In this document: positions 1-5,189 of the stretch, piece after piece | How positions within the stretch are numbered: position 1 is the first letter of the stretch | How the letters are laid out: each line of letters begins with the position of its first letter | Source: Betaproteobacteria bacterium | GTDB taxonomy: Bacteria; Pseudomonadota; Gammaproteobacteria; Burkholderiales; SG8-39 | Assembly (NCBI GenBank): GCA_027317055.1 | Contig: DAHVFK010000269.1 | Span: forward strand, 1-5,189 | Length of the DNA stretch: 5,189 nucleotides | Direction: 5' to 3' | Made by a program: the position numbers and the translations under genes | The notes under the pieces: generated by a model | Database searches by the model: none | What the model was told of the DNA's origin: nothing | What the model saw: only the letters and a program-made list of their open reading frames with translations

Positions 1-1
1 C

Positions 2-295
2 CCTAAGGCGTGGGAAGGACAGGTCCTGGTATCCGAGGCCGAGCGCGCGGCATTCCGCGCCCTGCTCGAGCTGGGACTGAAAGACAGCTTCCGCCTGTTC
101 GAGCAGCCGGAAAAATCGTTCTCCTGGTGGGACTACCGGATGATGGGCTTCCGGCGCAACGCGGGCCTGCGCATCGACCACATCCTGCTTTCGCCGCAGC
201 TCGCCGCCGCGTGCAAGACCTGCGCCATCGACAAGGCGCCGCGCAGGCTCGAGCGCCCATCGGATCACACCCCGGTGGTGGCAGAGATCGGCTAG
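2..295 (+). CDS. xthA: Exodeoxyribonuclease III, C-terminal part (5' end outside window)
   Basis: This is the last 97 codons of an AP endonuclease / 3'-5' exonuclease of the ExoIII (EEP, Xth) family. In the cytoplasm such enzymes incise DNA at abasic sites and clean blocked 3' ends in base-excision repair. The visible part opens with the family-typical PKAWEGQVLVSEAERAAF, then FSWWDYR at residues 40-46, GLRIDHILL at 55-63 and PSDHTPV at 86-92. By alignment from memory, Asp59 corresponds to E. coli Asp229, and Asp88/His89 to the catalytic Asp258/His259 pair, so the C-terminal half of the active site is intact. E. coli ExoIII is 268 residues, so roughly the N-terminal two thirds lie upstream of the window. 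The gene stops at TAG 293-295. The next gene follows on the same strand after about 46 bases, so co-transcription is likely. Confidence 0.95.
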   Translation, partial: PKAWEGQVLVSEAERAAFRALLELGLKDSFRLFEQPEKSFSWWDYRMMGFRRNAGLRIDHILLSPQLAAACKTCAIDKAPRRLERPSDHTPVVAEIG

Positions 296-341
296 CCATC
301 CGATCCGCGGCGAGCTGCGTAGAATGTGAGTGGGCACCGCG

Positions 342-713
342 ATGCTACCGGCGGCGAATATCGGCAAGCTGGGGTTCAGACGCTGGCACGAGCGCCAGCT
401 CGTCGAGGGCCATGCCTGGTTCGTCACCGGCATTTTGTGCGCGGTTGCGGTCGCCGCCCTGCTCGAGACGCTGAGCTTTCACAATCCGTTGCCGCAGCGC
501 CTGCTGACCCTGGGCGGCGCGTTCGTGGCGGGCCTGGTGGCCTGCTACGCCTTTAACGCCTACTTCCGCATCACCACCCGCGCGCAGCGCCTCGCCGACC
601 GCTCGACCTGCAAGCAGTGCGGCGTCTACGGCCGCTACACGCTGGTCGCGGCTTCGAGCGAGTCGATGGGCGTACGCTGCCGCAAGTGCGGCGCGGAGTG
701 GACGATCGCCTAG
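342..713 (+). CDS. Small membrane protein with C-terminal zinc-ribbon-like Cys4 motif, function unknown
   Basis: I do not recognise a characterised family. Counting from ATG 342 the product has 123 residues. A short basic N-terminal segment (GKLGFRRWHERQL) precedes two hydrophobic segments, about 25-44 and 54-74, which look like a transmembrane hairpin. The soluble tail carries C90-x2-C93 and C113-x2-C116, spaced like a zinc ribbon, with the second pair in RCRKCGAEW. The likely picture is an inner-membrane protein with a metal-binding tail, topology unknown. A GTG at 330, directly after an in-frame TGA at 327-329, would add four residues. I prefer ATG 342 because it has a weak purine-rich stretch (gagtggg, 328-334) in front, and a -10-like TAGAAT at 320-325 would put a start site near 332. 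Neither start has a strong ribosome binding site. It follows xthA closely, and its stop overlaps that of the convergent malate synthase gene. Confidence 0.8.
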   Translation: MLPAANIGKLGFRRWHERQLVEGHAWFVTGILCAVAVAALLETLSFHNPLPQRLLTLGGAFVAGLVACYAFNAYFRITTRAQRLADRSTCKQCGVYGRYTLVAASSESMGVRCRKCGAEWTIA

Positions 714-2311
714 TCGATCAGGTCGTAGGCGGGCAGGGTGAGGAACTCGACGTAGCTGTCGTCGCTGGTGATGCGTTCGAACAGCTTCGCGCCTTCCTCG
801 TACCTGCCGGCGGCGTAGGCCTCGGCGCCGAGGTAGGCCTCGACCTTGGGCAACTCCTCCGCGAGCAGCGTCCTGAACAGCTCCTTGGTGACCTTGCGCC
901 CGTCGTCCAGCTTGCCCTTCTTGCTGCGGATCCACTGCCAGATCTGCGAGCGGGAGATCTCGGCCGTCGCCGCGTCTTCCATCAGGTTGAACACCGGCAC
1001 GCAACCGTTGCCCGCAAGCCAGGCGCCGAGGTACTGGATTCCGACGTTGATGTTGTTGCGCAGGCCGGCCTCGGTGATCGGCGCCTCGGGACGGAAATCG
1101 AGCAGGTCCTTGGCTGCGACCGACACGTCCGGGCGCTGTTTGCCGTACTGGTTCGGCTGCGGCATGTGCTCGTCGAACACCTGCTTCGCGATCGGCACCA
1201 GCCCCGGGTGCGCGATCCACGTGCCGTCGCAGCCGTCGGTCACCTCGCGCAGCTTGTCCTGGCGCACTTTCTCCAGCGCCGCGTCGTTCGCGGCCGGATC
1301 GTTCTTGATCGGGATCTGCGCCGCCATGCCGCCCATCGCGGGCGCGCCGCGCCGGTGGCAAGTCTTCACCAGCAGCAGCGCGTAGGCGCGCATGAAGGGC
1401 GCCGTCATCGTCACCTGGGCGCGGTCTGCGAGGCAGAAATCCGGGTTCGAGCGGAACTTCTTGATGCAGGAAAAGATGTAGTCCCAGCGACCGATGTTGA
1501 GGCCCGCGGAATGATCCTTCAGCTCCCACAGGATCTCGTCCATCTCGAACGCCGCGAGCACCGTTTCGATCAGCACGGTGGCCTTGATCGAGCCGTGCTT
1601 CACGCCGAGCTCGTTCTGCGCCATGACGAAGATGTCGTTCCACAGCCGCGCCTCGAGGTGCGACTCCATCTTCGGCAGATAGAAGTATGGTCCGCTGCCG
1701 CGCGCGAGCAGCTCTTTCGCGTTGTGGAAGAAAAAGAGCGCGAAGTCGAAGATTCCGCCCGCAACGGGCTTGCCGTCGACGTGCACGTGATTTTCGTCCA
1801 GGTGCCAGCCGCGCGGGCGCGGGATCAGGACCGCGGTCTCGTCGTTCAGCCGGTAGCTCTTGTCGCCCTGCTCGAGCGTGATCGTGCGGCGCACGGCGTC
1901 GCGCAGATTGACCTGTCCGTCGATCATGTTGAACCAGGTCGGGCAGTTGGCGTCCTCGAAGTCGGCCATGAAGGTCGATGCGCCGGAATTGAGCGCATTG
2001 ATCACCATCTTGCGATCGGTCGGGCCGGTGATTTCTACCCGGCGATCGAGCATGTCGGCCGGCTGCGGCGCGATGGTCCACTCGGAGCCGCGCACCTGGG
2101 CGGTTTCGGGCAGGAAATCGGGCATCGTGCCCGCGTCGAACGCCTTTTGCCGCGCGGCCCGGCGGGCGAGCAGGTCCTGCCGACGCTGTGCGAAAGCCCG
2201 CTGCAGCTTGGCGACGAACGCGAGCGCATCGGCGGTCAGAATCTGCGCAAATTCAGCGCTGATCGGGGCCGAAACCGAAACGCCTTGAGGAAGTGGATTA
2301 GTGCTTGGCAT
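710..2311 (-). CDS. aceB: Malate synthase A
   Basis: This gene encodes cytoplasmic malate synthase, which condenses glyoxylate with acetyl-CoA to malate and CoA, the second step of the glyoxylate bypass. At 533 residues it equals the E. coli A-isoform and lacks the large insert of isoform G. Features in order are VEITGPTDRKMVINALNSG (92-110); the substrate-binding/catalytic arginine region RPRGWH (165-170, Arg167); ATVLIET with probable Mg ligand Glu249; the family signature KDHSAGLNIGRWDYIF (265-280) with probable second Mg ligand Asp277; DGTWIAHPG (362-370); and NLMEDAATAEISR (442-454) with catalytic base Asp446. The C-terminus FLTLPAYDLID is typical. ATG 2311 is the only reasonable start: an in-frame TAA lies 9 bases upstream (2323-2321) and homology resumes by about residue 20. 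There is no Shine-Dalgarno sequence, and a good promoter lies directly in front (see the promoter entry). Isocitrate lyase is not in the window. Confidence 0.97.
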   Translation of the reverse strand: MPSTNPLPQGVSVSAPISAEFAQILTADALAFVAKLQRAFAQRRQDLLARRAARQKAFDAGTMPDFLPETAQVRGSEWTIAPQPADMLDRRVEITGPTDRKMVINALNSGASTFMADFEDANCPTWFNMIDGQVNLRDAVRRTITLEQGDKSYRLNDETAVLIPRPRGWHLDENHVHVDGKPVAGGIFDFALFFFHNAKELLARGSGPYFYLPKMESHLEARLWNDIFVMAQNELGVKHGSIKATVLIETVLAAFEMDEILWELKDHSAGLNIGRWDYIFSCIKKFRSNPDFCLADRAQVTMTAPFMRAYALLLVKTCHRRGAPAMGGMAAQIPIKNDPAANDAALEKVRQDKLREVTDGCDGTWIAHPGLVPIAKQVFDEHMPQPNQYGKQRPDVSVAAKDLLDFRPEAPITEAGLRNNINVGIQYLGAWLAGNGCVPVFNLMEDAATAEISRSQIWQWIRSKKGKLDDGRKVTKELFRTLLAEELPKVEAYLGAEAYAAGRYEEGAKLFERITSDDSYVEFLTLPAYDLID

Positions 2312-2317
2312 GGCGGC

Positions 2318-2346
2318 ATTTTATGCACGTGGTTACCGCGTCGCAA
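2318..2346 (-). promoter_or_regulatory. Predicted sigma-70 promoter of malate synthase, possibly leaderless
   Basis: On the minus strand there is a -35-like TTGCGA (2346-2341, 4 of 6 consensus bases), a spacer of exactly 17 bases, and a -10-like TAAAAT (2323-2318, 5 of 6). Standard spacing puts +1 at about 2311, the A of the malate synthase ATG. That agrees with the lack of a ribosome binding site and implies a leaderless or nearly leaderless mRNA. This is inferred from sequence only; a promoter further upstream with a longer leader is the alternative. Confidence 0.5.
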
Positions 2347-2396
2347 CATGAAATCGTCGCGCGACAGGAGTACGCTCTTTCGGTTGGCGGGTTGAA

Positions 2397-2413
2397 ATTT
2401 CACAATGCGAAAT
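2397..2413. promoter_or_regulatory. 17-bp near-palindrome, candidate IclR-type operator
   Basis: The sequence ATTTCACAATGCGAAAT pairs in 7 of 8 positions around the central A2405; only A2402/C2408 fails. Dyads of the form TTTCGCA-TGCGAAA resemble operators of IclR-family regulators, which often control glyoxylate and aromatic or organic acid metabolism. Its centre lies 37 bases before the PanE-like ATG and about 94 bases upstream of the predicted malate synthase start site, so one regulator could act on both genes. No regulator gene is in the window, and the family assignment is inference. Confidence 0.4.
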
Positions 2414-2430
2414 ACGCCCGACCGCGCAAC

Positions 2431-2435
2431 AGGAG
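2431..2435 (+). promoter_or_regulatory. Shine-Dalgarno of the PanE-like gene
   Basis: AGGAG lies six bases before ATG 2442 and fixes that start. It contrasts with the divergent malate synthase gene, which has no such site. Confidence 0.85.
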
Positions 2436-2441
2436 ACCTTC

Positions 2442-3512
2442 ATGGCGAAAACGTATCGAATACTTATTCTGGGCGCGTCGTACGGTTCGCTCCTGGCGAC
2501 CAAGCTGCTGCTGGCCGGGCACACGGTCAAGCTGGTTTGCCTGCCTGCCGAGGCCGAGCTGATCAATCGCGAAGGCACCCGGGTGCGACTGCCCGTGAAG
2601 GGCAGGGAAGGACTGGTCGAGGTCGATTCGCGCAAGCTGCCGGGCAAGCTGTCGGCCGACGTGCCGGGCGCGATCCGGCCGGCCGAGCACGACCTGGTGG
2701 CGCTGGCGATGCAGGAGCCCCAGTACGGCTCTTCCGGCGTACGCGAGCTGATGCAGGCGATCGCGAAGGCGAAGCTGCCCTGCATGTCGATCATGAACAT
2801 GCCGCCGCTGCCGTACCTGGCGCGCATTCCGGGCGTATCCGCGCAAGCGTGCGAGGGCTGCTACACCGATGCCGCGGTATGGGCCGGCTTCGAGCCTGGA
2901 TTGGTCACCTTGTGCAGCCCCGACCCGCAGGCGTTTCGTCCGCCCGAGGAAAAGGTCAACGTGCTGCAGGTCAGACTACCGACCAATTTCAAGTCGGCGC
3001 GCTTCGCCTCGGACGCGCACACCGCCATGCTGCGCGAGCTCGAGTCCGGAATCGAGCGAGCGCGCTTCGACACCGGCACCGAGAAGATCGAATTGCCGGT
3101 CAAGCTGAAAGTGCACGACTCGGTCTTCGTTCCGCTGGCCAAGTGGGCAATGCTGATGGCGGGCAACTACCGCTGCATCACGAAGGACGGCATGCGCCCG
3201 ATCAAGCAGGCGGTGCACGGCGACCTGCCCGCGGCGCGCGCGGTTTACGACTGGGTGGTGCGGCTGTGCAAGTCGCTCGGGGCCGACGACAAGGATCTGG
3301 TGCCGTTCGAGAAGTACGCCGCCGCCGCCCAGGGGCTCGCGAGCCCCTCGTCTGCGGCGCGCGCGCTGTACGGCGGCGCGCCCAACATCGAGCGCGTCGA
3401 CCTGCTGGTAAAGACCATCGCGGCGCAAAAGGGAATGCAATCGGACGCGGTCGACGAGATCGTCGCCCTGGTCGATGCGCAGCTGGAGCGCAACCGGCGC
3501 GCGAAGAAGTAG
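2442..3512 (+). CDS. Ketopantoate reductase (PanE/ApbA) family protein, substrate unknown
   Basis: This is a 356-residue NAD(P)-dependent 2-oxoacid reductase-like protein of the PanE/ApbA fold. An N-terminal Rossmann segment, YRILILGASYGSLLATKLLLAG, has glycines at 11 and 15 in a GxxxG arrangement instead of the usual GxGxxG, followed by HTVKLVC. The C-terminal helical domain has KWAMLMAGN (234-242): Lys234 aligns with E. coli PanE catalytic Lys176 and Asn242 with Asn184, but Leu238 replaces Asn180. SPSSAARAL (301-309) and NIERVD (315-320) match the family's PSS and T-E-I-D region, making Glu317 the likely counterpart of Glu256. Alignments are from memory. E. coli PanE is about 300 residues, so this protein is longer, with a charged tail ending in NRRAKK. 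Distance from true PanE and its place opposite malate synthase suggest a different 2-oxo or hydroxy acid substrate, so I do not call it panE. Opine-dehydrogenase-like activity is another possibility. Confidence 0.85.
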   Translation: MAKTYRILILGASYGSLLATKLLLAGHTVKLVCLPAEAELINREGTRVRLPVKGREGLVEVDSRKLPGKLSADVPGAIRPAEHDLVALAMQEPQYGSSGVRELMQAIAKAKLPCMSIMNMPPLPYLARIPGVSAQACEGCYTDAAVWAGFEPGLVTLCSPDPQAFRPPEEKVNVLQVRLPTNFKSARFASDAHTAMLRELESGIERARFDTGTEKIELPVKLKVHDSVFVPLAKWAMLMAGNYRCITKDGMRPIKQAVHGDLPAARAVYDWVVRLCKSLGADDKDLVPFEKYAAAAQGLASPSSAARALYGGAPNIERVDLLVKTIAAQKGMQSDAVDEIVALVDAQLERNRRAKK

Positions 3513-3530
3513 GCCGCGCGCCCTATTTTT
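3496..3530 (+). terminator. Rho-independent terminator overlapping the PanE-like stop codon
   Basis: A perfect 8-bp stem, GGCGCGCG (3496-3503) with CGCGCGCC (3515-3522), encloses an 11-base loop that contains the TAG stop (3510-3512). It is followed by CTATTTTT, with five T at 3526-3530. The T run exists only in the plus direction, so it should stop transcripts from the PanE-like gene. The T run is also the complement of the last codons of ntrC (Glu-Lys-stop). Confidence 0.65.
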
Positions 3531-4926
3531 CGCCTTCGCCGGCGTCTTCGATGCCGAGCTCCTGGATCTTGCGCGTGATGGTGTTGCGGCCCATACCGAG
3601 CAGGTTGGCGGCCTCGATGCGCCGTCCGCCGCTGTGCGCGAGCGCCTTGACGATCAACGCGCGCTCGAACTGTCGGCCAAGCGCATCGAGAATTCCGCTT
3701 TCGCCCCGCGCGAGCCGCCGCTTAACCTCCTCGGCAAGCGCGTCGAGCCAGTCGCCTTTCGCCACCGCCGCGGGCTGAGCGCGGAATTCCGCCGGCAGCT
3801 CGCCAAGCTCGATCGCCTGCCCGGGCGCCATGACAGTCAGCCAGTGGCACAGGTTCTCCAGCTGGCGCACGTTGCCCGGAAAGTCGAGCTGCCCGAGGTA
3901 CTCGACCACGGCCTCGGACAAACGCTTGGGCTCGACGCCCAGCTGTTTCGCGCTGCGCGCGAGAAAGTGCCGCGCCAGGAGCGGGATATCCTCGCGCCGC
4001 TCGCGCAGCGCCGGCATGCGGATCCGGATGACGTTCAGCCGATGGTAGAGATCCTCGCGGAAGCTGCCCTCGCGCACCCGCGTCTCGAGGTCCTGGTGGG
4101 TGGCGGCGATGATGCGCACGTTGACCTTGATCTGCTGGTGGCCGCCGACCCGGTAGAAGGTGCCGTCCGACAACACCCGCAGCAACCGGGTCTGCAGCTC
4201 GGCGGGCATGTCGCCGATCTCGTCCAGGAACAAGGTGCCGCCTTCGGCCTGCTCGAACCTACCGCGCCGCTGCTGCTGCGCGCCGGTGAAGGAACCCCGC
4301 TCGTGGCCGAACAGCTCGGATTCCAGCAGGTCCTTTGGCATCGCCGCCGTGTTGATCGCCACGAACGGCTTCGCGGCGCGCGTGCTGTGCCGGTGCAAAG
4401 CACGCGCGACGAGCTCCTTTCCGCTGCCCGACTCGCCCGTGATCAGCACGGTCGCGCTCGACTGCGCAAGGCGCCCGATGGCCCTGAACACCTCCTGCAT
4501 CGCCGGCGCCTGGCCGCGGATCTCGGGCACCGCCGCATCCGGCTCGAGCGCCGCGCTCTCGCGCTGGCTCTCCTCGAGCGCGCGCCGGATCAATTCGACG
4601 GCCTGGTCGACGTCGAACGGCTTGGGAAGGTACTCGTAGGCGCCGCCCTGGAAGGCGGCGACCGCGGACTCGAGGTCCGAATAGGCGGTCATCACGATGA
4701 CCGGGACCTCCGGGTGCCGCTGCTTGACGCTCTGCAGCAGCTCGAGACCCGAGGGGCCCGGCATGCGGATGTCCGACACCAGGACTTGCGGCGCGCCCTC
4801 GCGCAAGGCGTCTAGCGCATCCTGCGCGGAGCCGAACGAAGCGTGCGCGATGCCCTCGCGCGTAAGCGCCTTCTCGAACACCCAACGGATGGAGCGATCG
4901 TCATCGACGATCCACACTGGCTTCAT
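3523..4926 (-). CDS. ntrC: Nitrogen regulation response regulator NtrC (NR(I))
   Basis: This is a sigma-54-dependent enhancer-binding activator of nitrogen-limitation genes. It is 467 residues, against 469 in E. coli NtrC. The receiver domain (about 1-118) has the acidic pair Asp9/Asp10, phospho-acceptor Asp52 in VSDIRMPGPSG, Thr80 and Lys102 in PKPFD. After a short linker, the AAA+ domain (about 137-370) shows Walker A GESGSGKE (164-171), the sigma-54 contact loop GSFTGA (211-216), Walker B TLFLDEIGDM (231-240), and FREDLYHRLNVIRIRMPALRER (289-310) with the arginine-finger region. The C-terminal Fis-type helix-turn-helix is at about 415-456 (RRIEAANLLGMGRNTITRKI). The contact loop has Ser212 where GAFTGA is usual. 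ATG 4926 starts the protein in register with E. coli; the ribosome binding site is weak, so translation may depend partly on ntrB, whose stop lies 23 bases upstream. The 3' end is convergent with the PanE-like gene, 10 bases apart. Confidence 0.97.
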   Translation of the reverse strand: MKPVWIVDDDRSIRWVFEKALTREGIAHASFGSAQDALDALREGAPQVLVSDIRMPGPSGLELLQSVKQRHPEVPVIVMTAYSDLESAVAAFQGGAYEYLPKPFDVDQAVELIRRALEESQRESAALEPDAAVPEIRGQAPAMQEVFRAIGRLAQSSATVLITGESGSGKELVARALHRHSTRAAKPFVAINTAAMPKDLLESELFGHERGSFTGAQQQRRGRFEQAEGGTLFLDEIGDMPAELQTRLLRVLSDGTFYRVGGHQQIKVNVRIIAATHQDLETRVREGSFREDLYHRLNVIRIRMPALRERREDIPLLARHFLARSAKQLGVEPKRLSEAVVEYLGQLDFPGNVRQLENLCHWLTVMAPGQAIELGELPAEFRAQPAAVAKGDWLDALAEEVKRRLARGESGILDALGRQFERALIVKALAHSGGRRIEAANLLGMGRNTITRKIQELGIEDAGEGEK

Positions 4927-4949
4927 TTGTCCGAAGGCTCTCGCAAGGA

Positions 4950-5189
4950 TCAGGCCAGAGGCAGCAGGATCGTGAACACCGTCCGGCCAGGCCGACTATC
5001 GCACTCGATCACGCCGCGGTGGTACTGGACGTAGGTTTGCGCCAGCGACAGGCCGAGCCCGCTGCCACCGTCGCGCCCCGATACCAGTGGGTTGAACATC
5101 CGGTCCCGAACGCTCTCCGCCACGCCGGGACCGTCGTCGATGATTTGCAATTCTAGTGCCAGCCGGTAGCGGTTCCGCACGAGCGTGAT
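4950..5189 (-). CDS. ntrB: Nitrogen regulation sensor kinase NtrB (NR(II)), C-terminal part (5' end outside window)
   Basis: These are the last 79 codons of the histidine kinase/phosphatase that, with PII, sets NtrC phosphorylation. The visible part is the end of the HATPase domain. It has the G1 box DDGPGV (18-23 of the visible part), the F-box region MFNPLVSGRDGG (31-42) and the G2 box GSGLGLSLAQ (42-51), then the final strands RTVFTILLPLA to a TGA stop. The run NPLVSGRDGGSGLGLSLA closely parallels E. coli NtrB (PMVSGREGGTGLGLSIA), which separates it from generic sensor kinases. The phospho-acceptor histidine, N box and PAS domain lie beyond the right edge. It sits directly upstream of ntrC on the same strand with a 23-base gap, the normal ntrBC operon order. 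Confidence 0.95.
   Translation of the reverse strand: MTLVRNRYRLALELQIIDDGPGVAESVRDRMFNPLVSGRDGGSGLGLSLAQTYVQYHRGVIECDSRPGRTVFTILLPLA

Larger units (their letters stand above)
2312..2441. other. Divergent intergenic control region (130 bp)
   Basis: This stretch separates the start codons of malate synthase (-) and the PanE-like gene (+), and is the only sizeable non-coding segment in the window. It is richer in A and T than the genes around it. It holds the predicted malate synthase promoter, the 17-bp near-palindrome, and the Shine-Dalgarno of the PanE-like gene. It also has a 10-bp palindrome GTCGCGCGAC at 2356-2365, to which I assign no role. I see no convincing promoter for the plus-strand gene and no sigma-54 -24/-12 element. 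Confidence 0.8.

Noticed and set aside
383..398. TGGCACG followed by CCAGC, resembling a sigma-54 -24/-12 promoter
   Set aside because: The GG to GC spacing is 11 rather than 10, the -12 part does not match TTGC, and it lies inside the small membrane protein gene.
704..719. GATCG/CGATC inverted repeat around the shared stop codons as a bidirectional terminator
   Set aside because: The stem is only 5 bp with a 6-base loop, and there is no T run on either side.
2356..2365. 10-bp palindrome GTCGCGCGAC in the divergent control region as an operator
   Set aside because: It is short and made of CG alternation, expected often by chance at this GC content, with no second copy nearby.
617..2395. 592-codon open frame on the plus strand opposite malate synthase (and a 578-codon one at 345-2081 in another minus frame)
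   Set aside because: These are high-GC shadow frames. Malate synthase has full-length family motifs in its own frame, while these translations are runs of Arg, Ala and Gly with no recognisable domain.
3475..4815. 446-codon open frame on the plus strand opposite ntrC
   Set aside because: Shadow of ntrC. It overlaps the clearly recognised receiver, AAA+ and HTH coding sequence and has a low-complexity Arg/Leu/Ala composition.
1..5189. Search for mobile elements, CRISPR arrays, toxin-antitoxin or defence genes, tRNA genes and riboswitches
   Set aside because: Coding is almost continuous with housekeeping genes of uniform composition. No direct-repeat array, terminal inverted repeats, transposase or integrase motif, or tRNA-like fold was seen.

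Overview
The window is a dense, high-GC stretch of ordinary bacterial chromosome. The protein sequences look most like those of a betaproteobacterium (Burkholderiales, Rhodocyclales or Nitrosomonadales type). That placement rests on recalled family resemblance and gene content, not on a search. There are six protein-coding genes, two of them cut by the window edges. I see no tRNA, rRNA, CRISPR array, insertion sequence or phage gene.

Layout from left to right: (1) the 3' end of exodeoxyribonuclease III (xthA, + strand); (2) a small two-helix membrane protein with a C-terminal zinc-ribbon-like Cys4 motif (+); (3) a complete malate synthase A (- strand), whose stop codon shares a palindromic CTAG with the stop of gene 2; (4) a divergent 130-bp control region; (5) a PanE/ApbA (ketopantoate reductase) family protein (+), ended by a hairpin terminator that overlaps its own stop codon; (6) the complete nitrogen response regulator NtrC (-), convergent with gene 5; (7) the last 79 codons of its partner kinase NtrB (-), running off the right edge.

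The genes fall into three functional blocks. xthA serves base-excision repair and probably carries the small membrane protein as a downstream passenger. Malate synthase condenses glyoxylate with acetyl-CoA in the glyoxylate bypass. It is divergent from the PanE-like gene, and the two may share control through a 17-bp near-palindrome that resembles operators of IclR-type regulators. ntrB-ntrC is a standard two-component operon that controls sigma-54-dependent nitrogen genes.

The points most worth a second look are small. The malate synthase promoter is placed so that transcription would start at, or next to, the A of the ATG, suggesting a leaderless mRNA. The control region holds the near-palindrome. 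The PanE-like protein keeps the apparent catalytic Lys and Glu but has an altered nucleotide-binding glycine motif. The Cys4 membrane protein has no known function. I found no convincing undescribed multi-gene system here.
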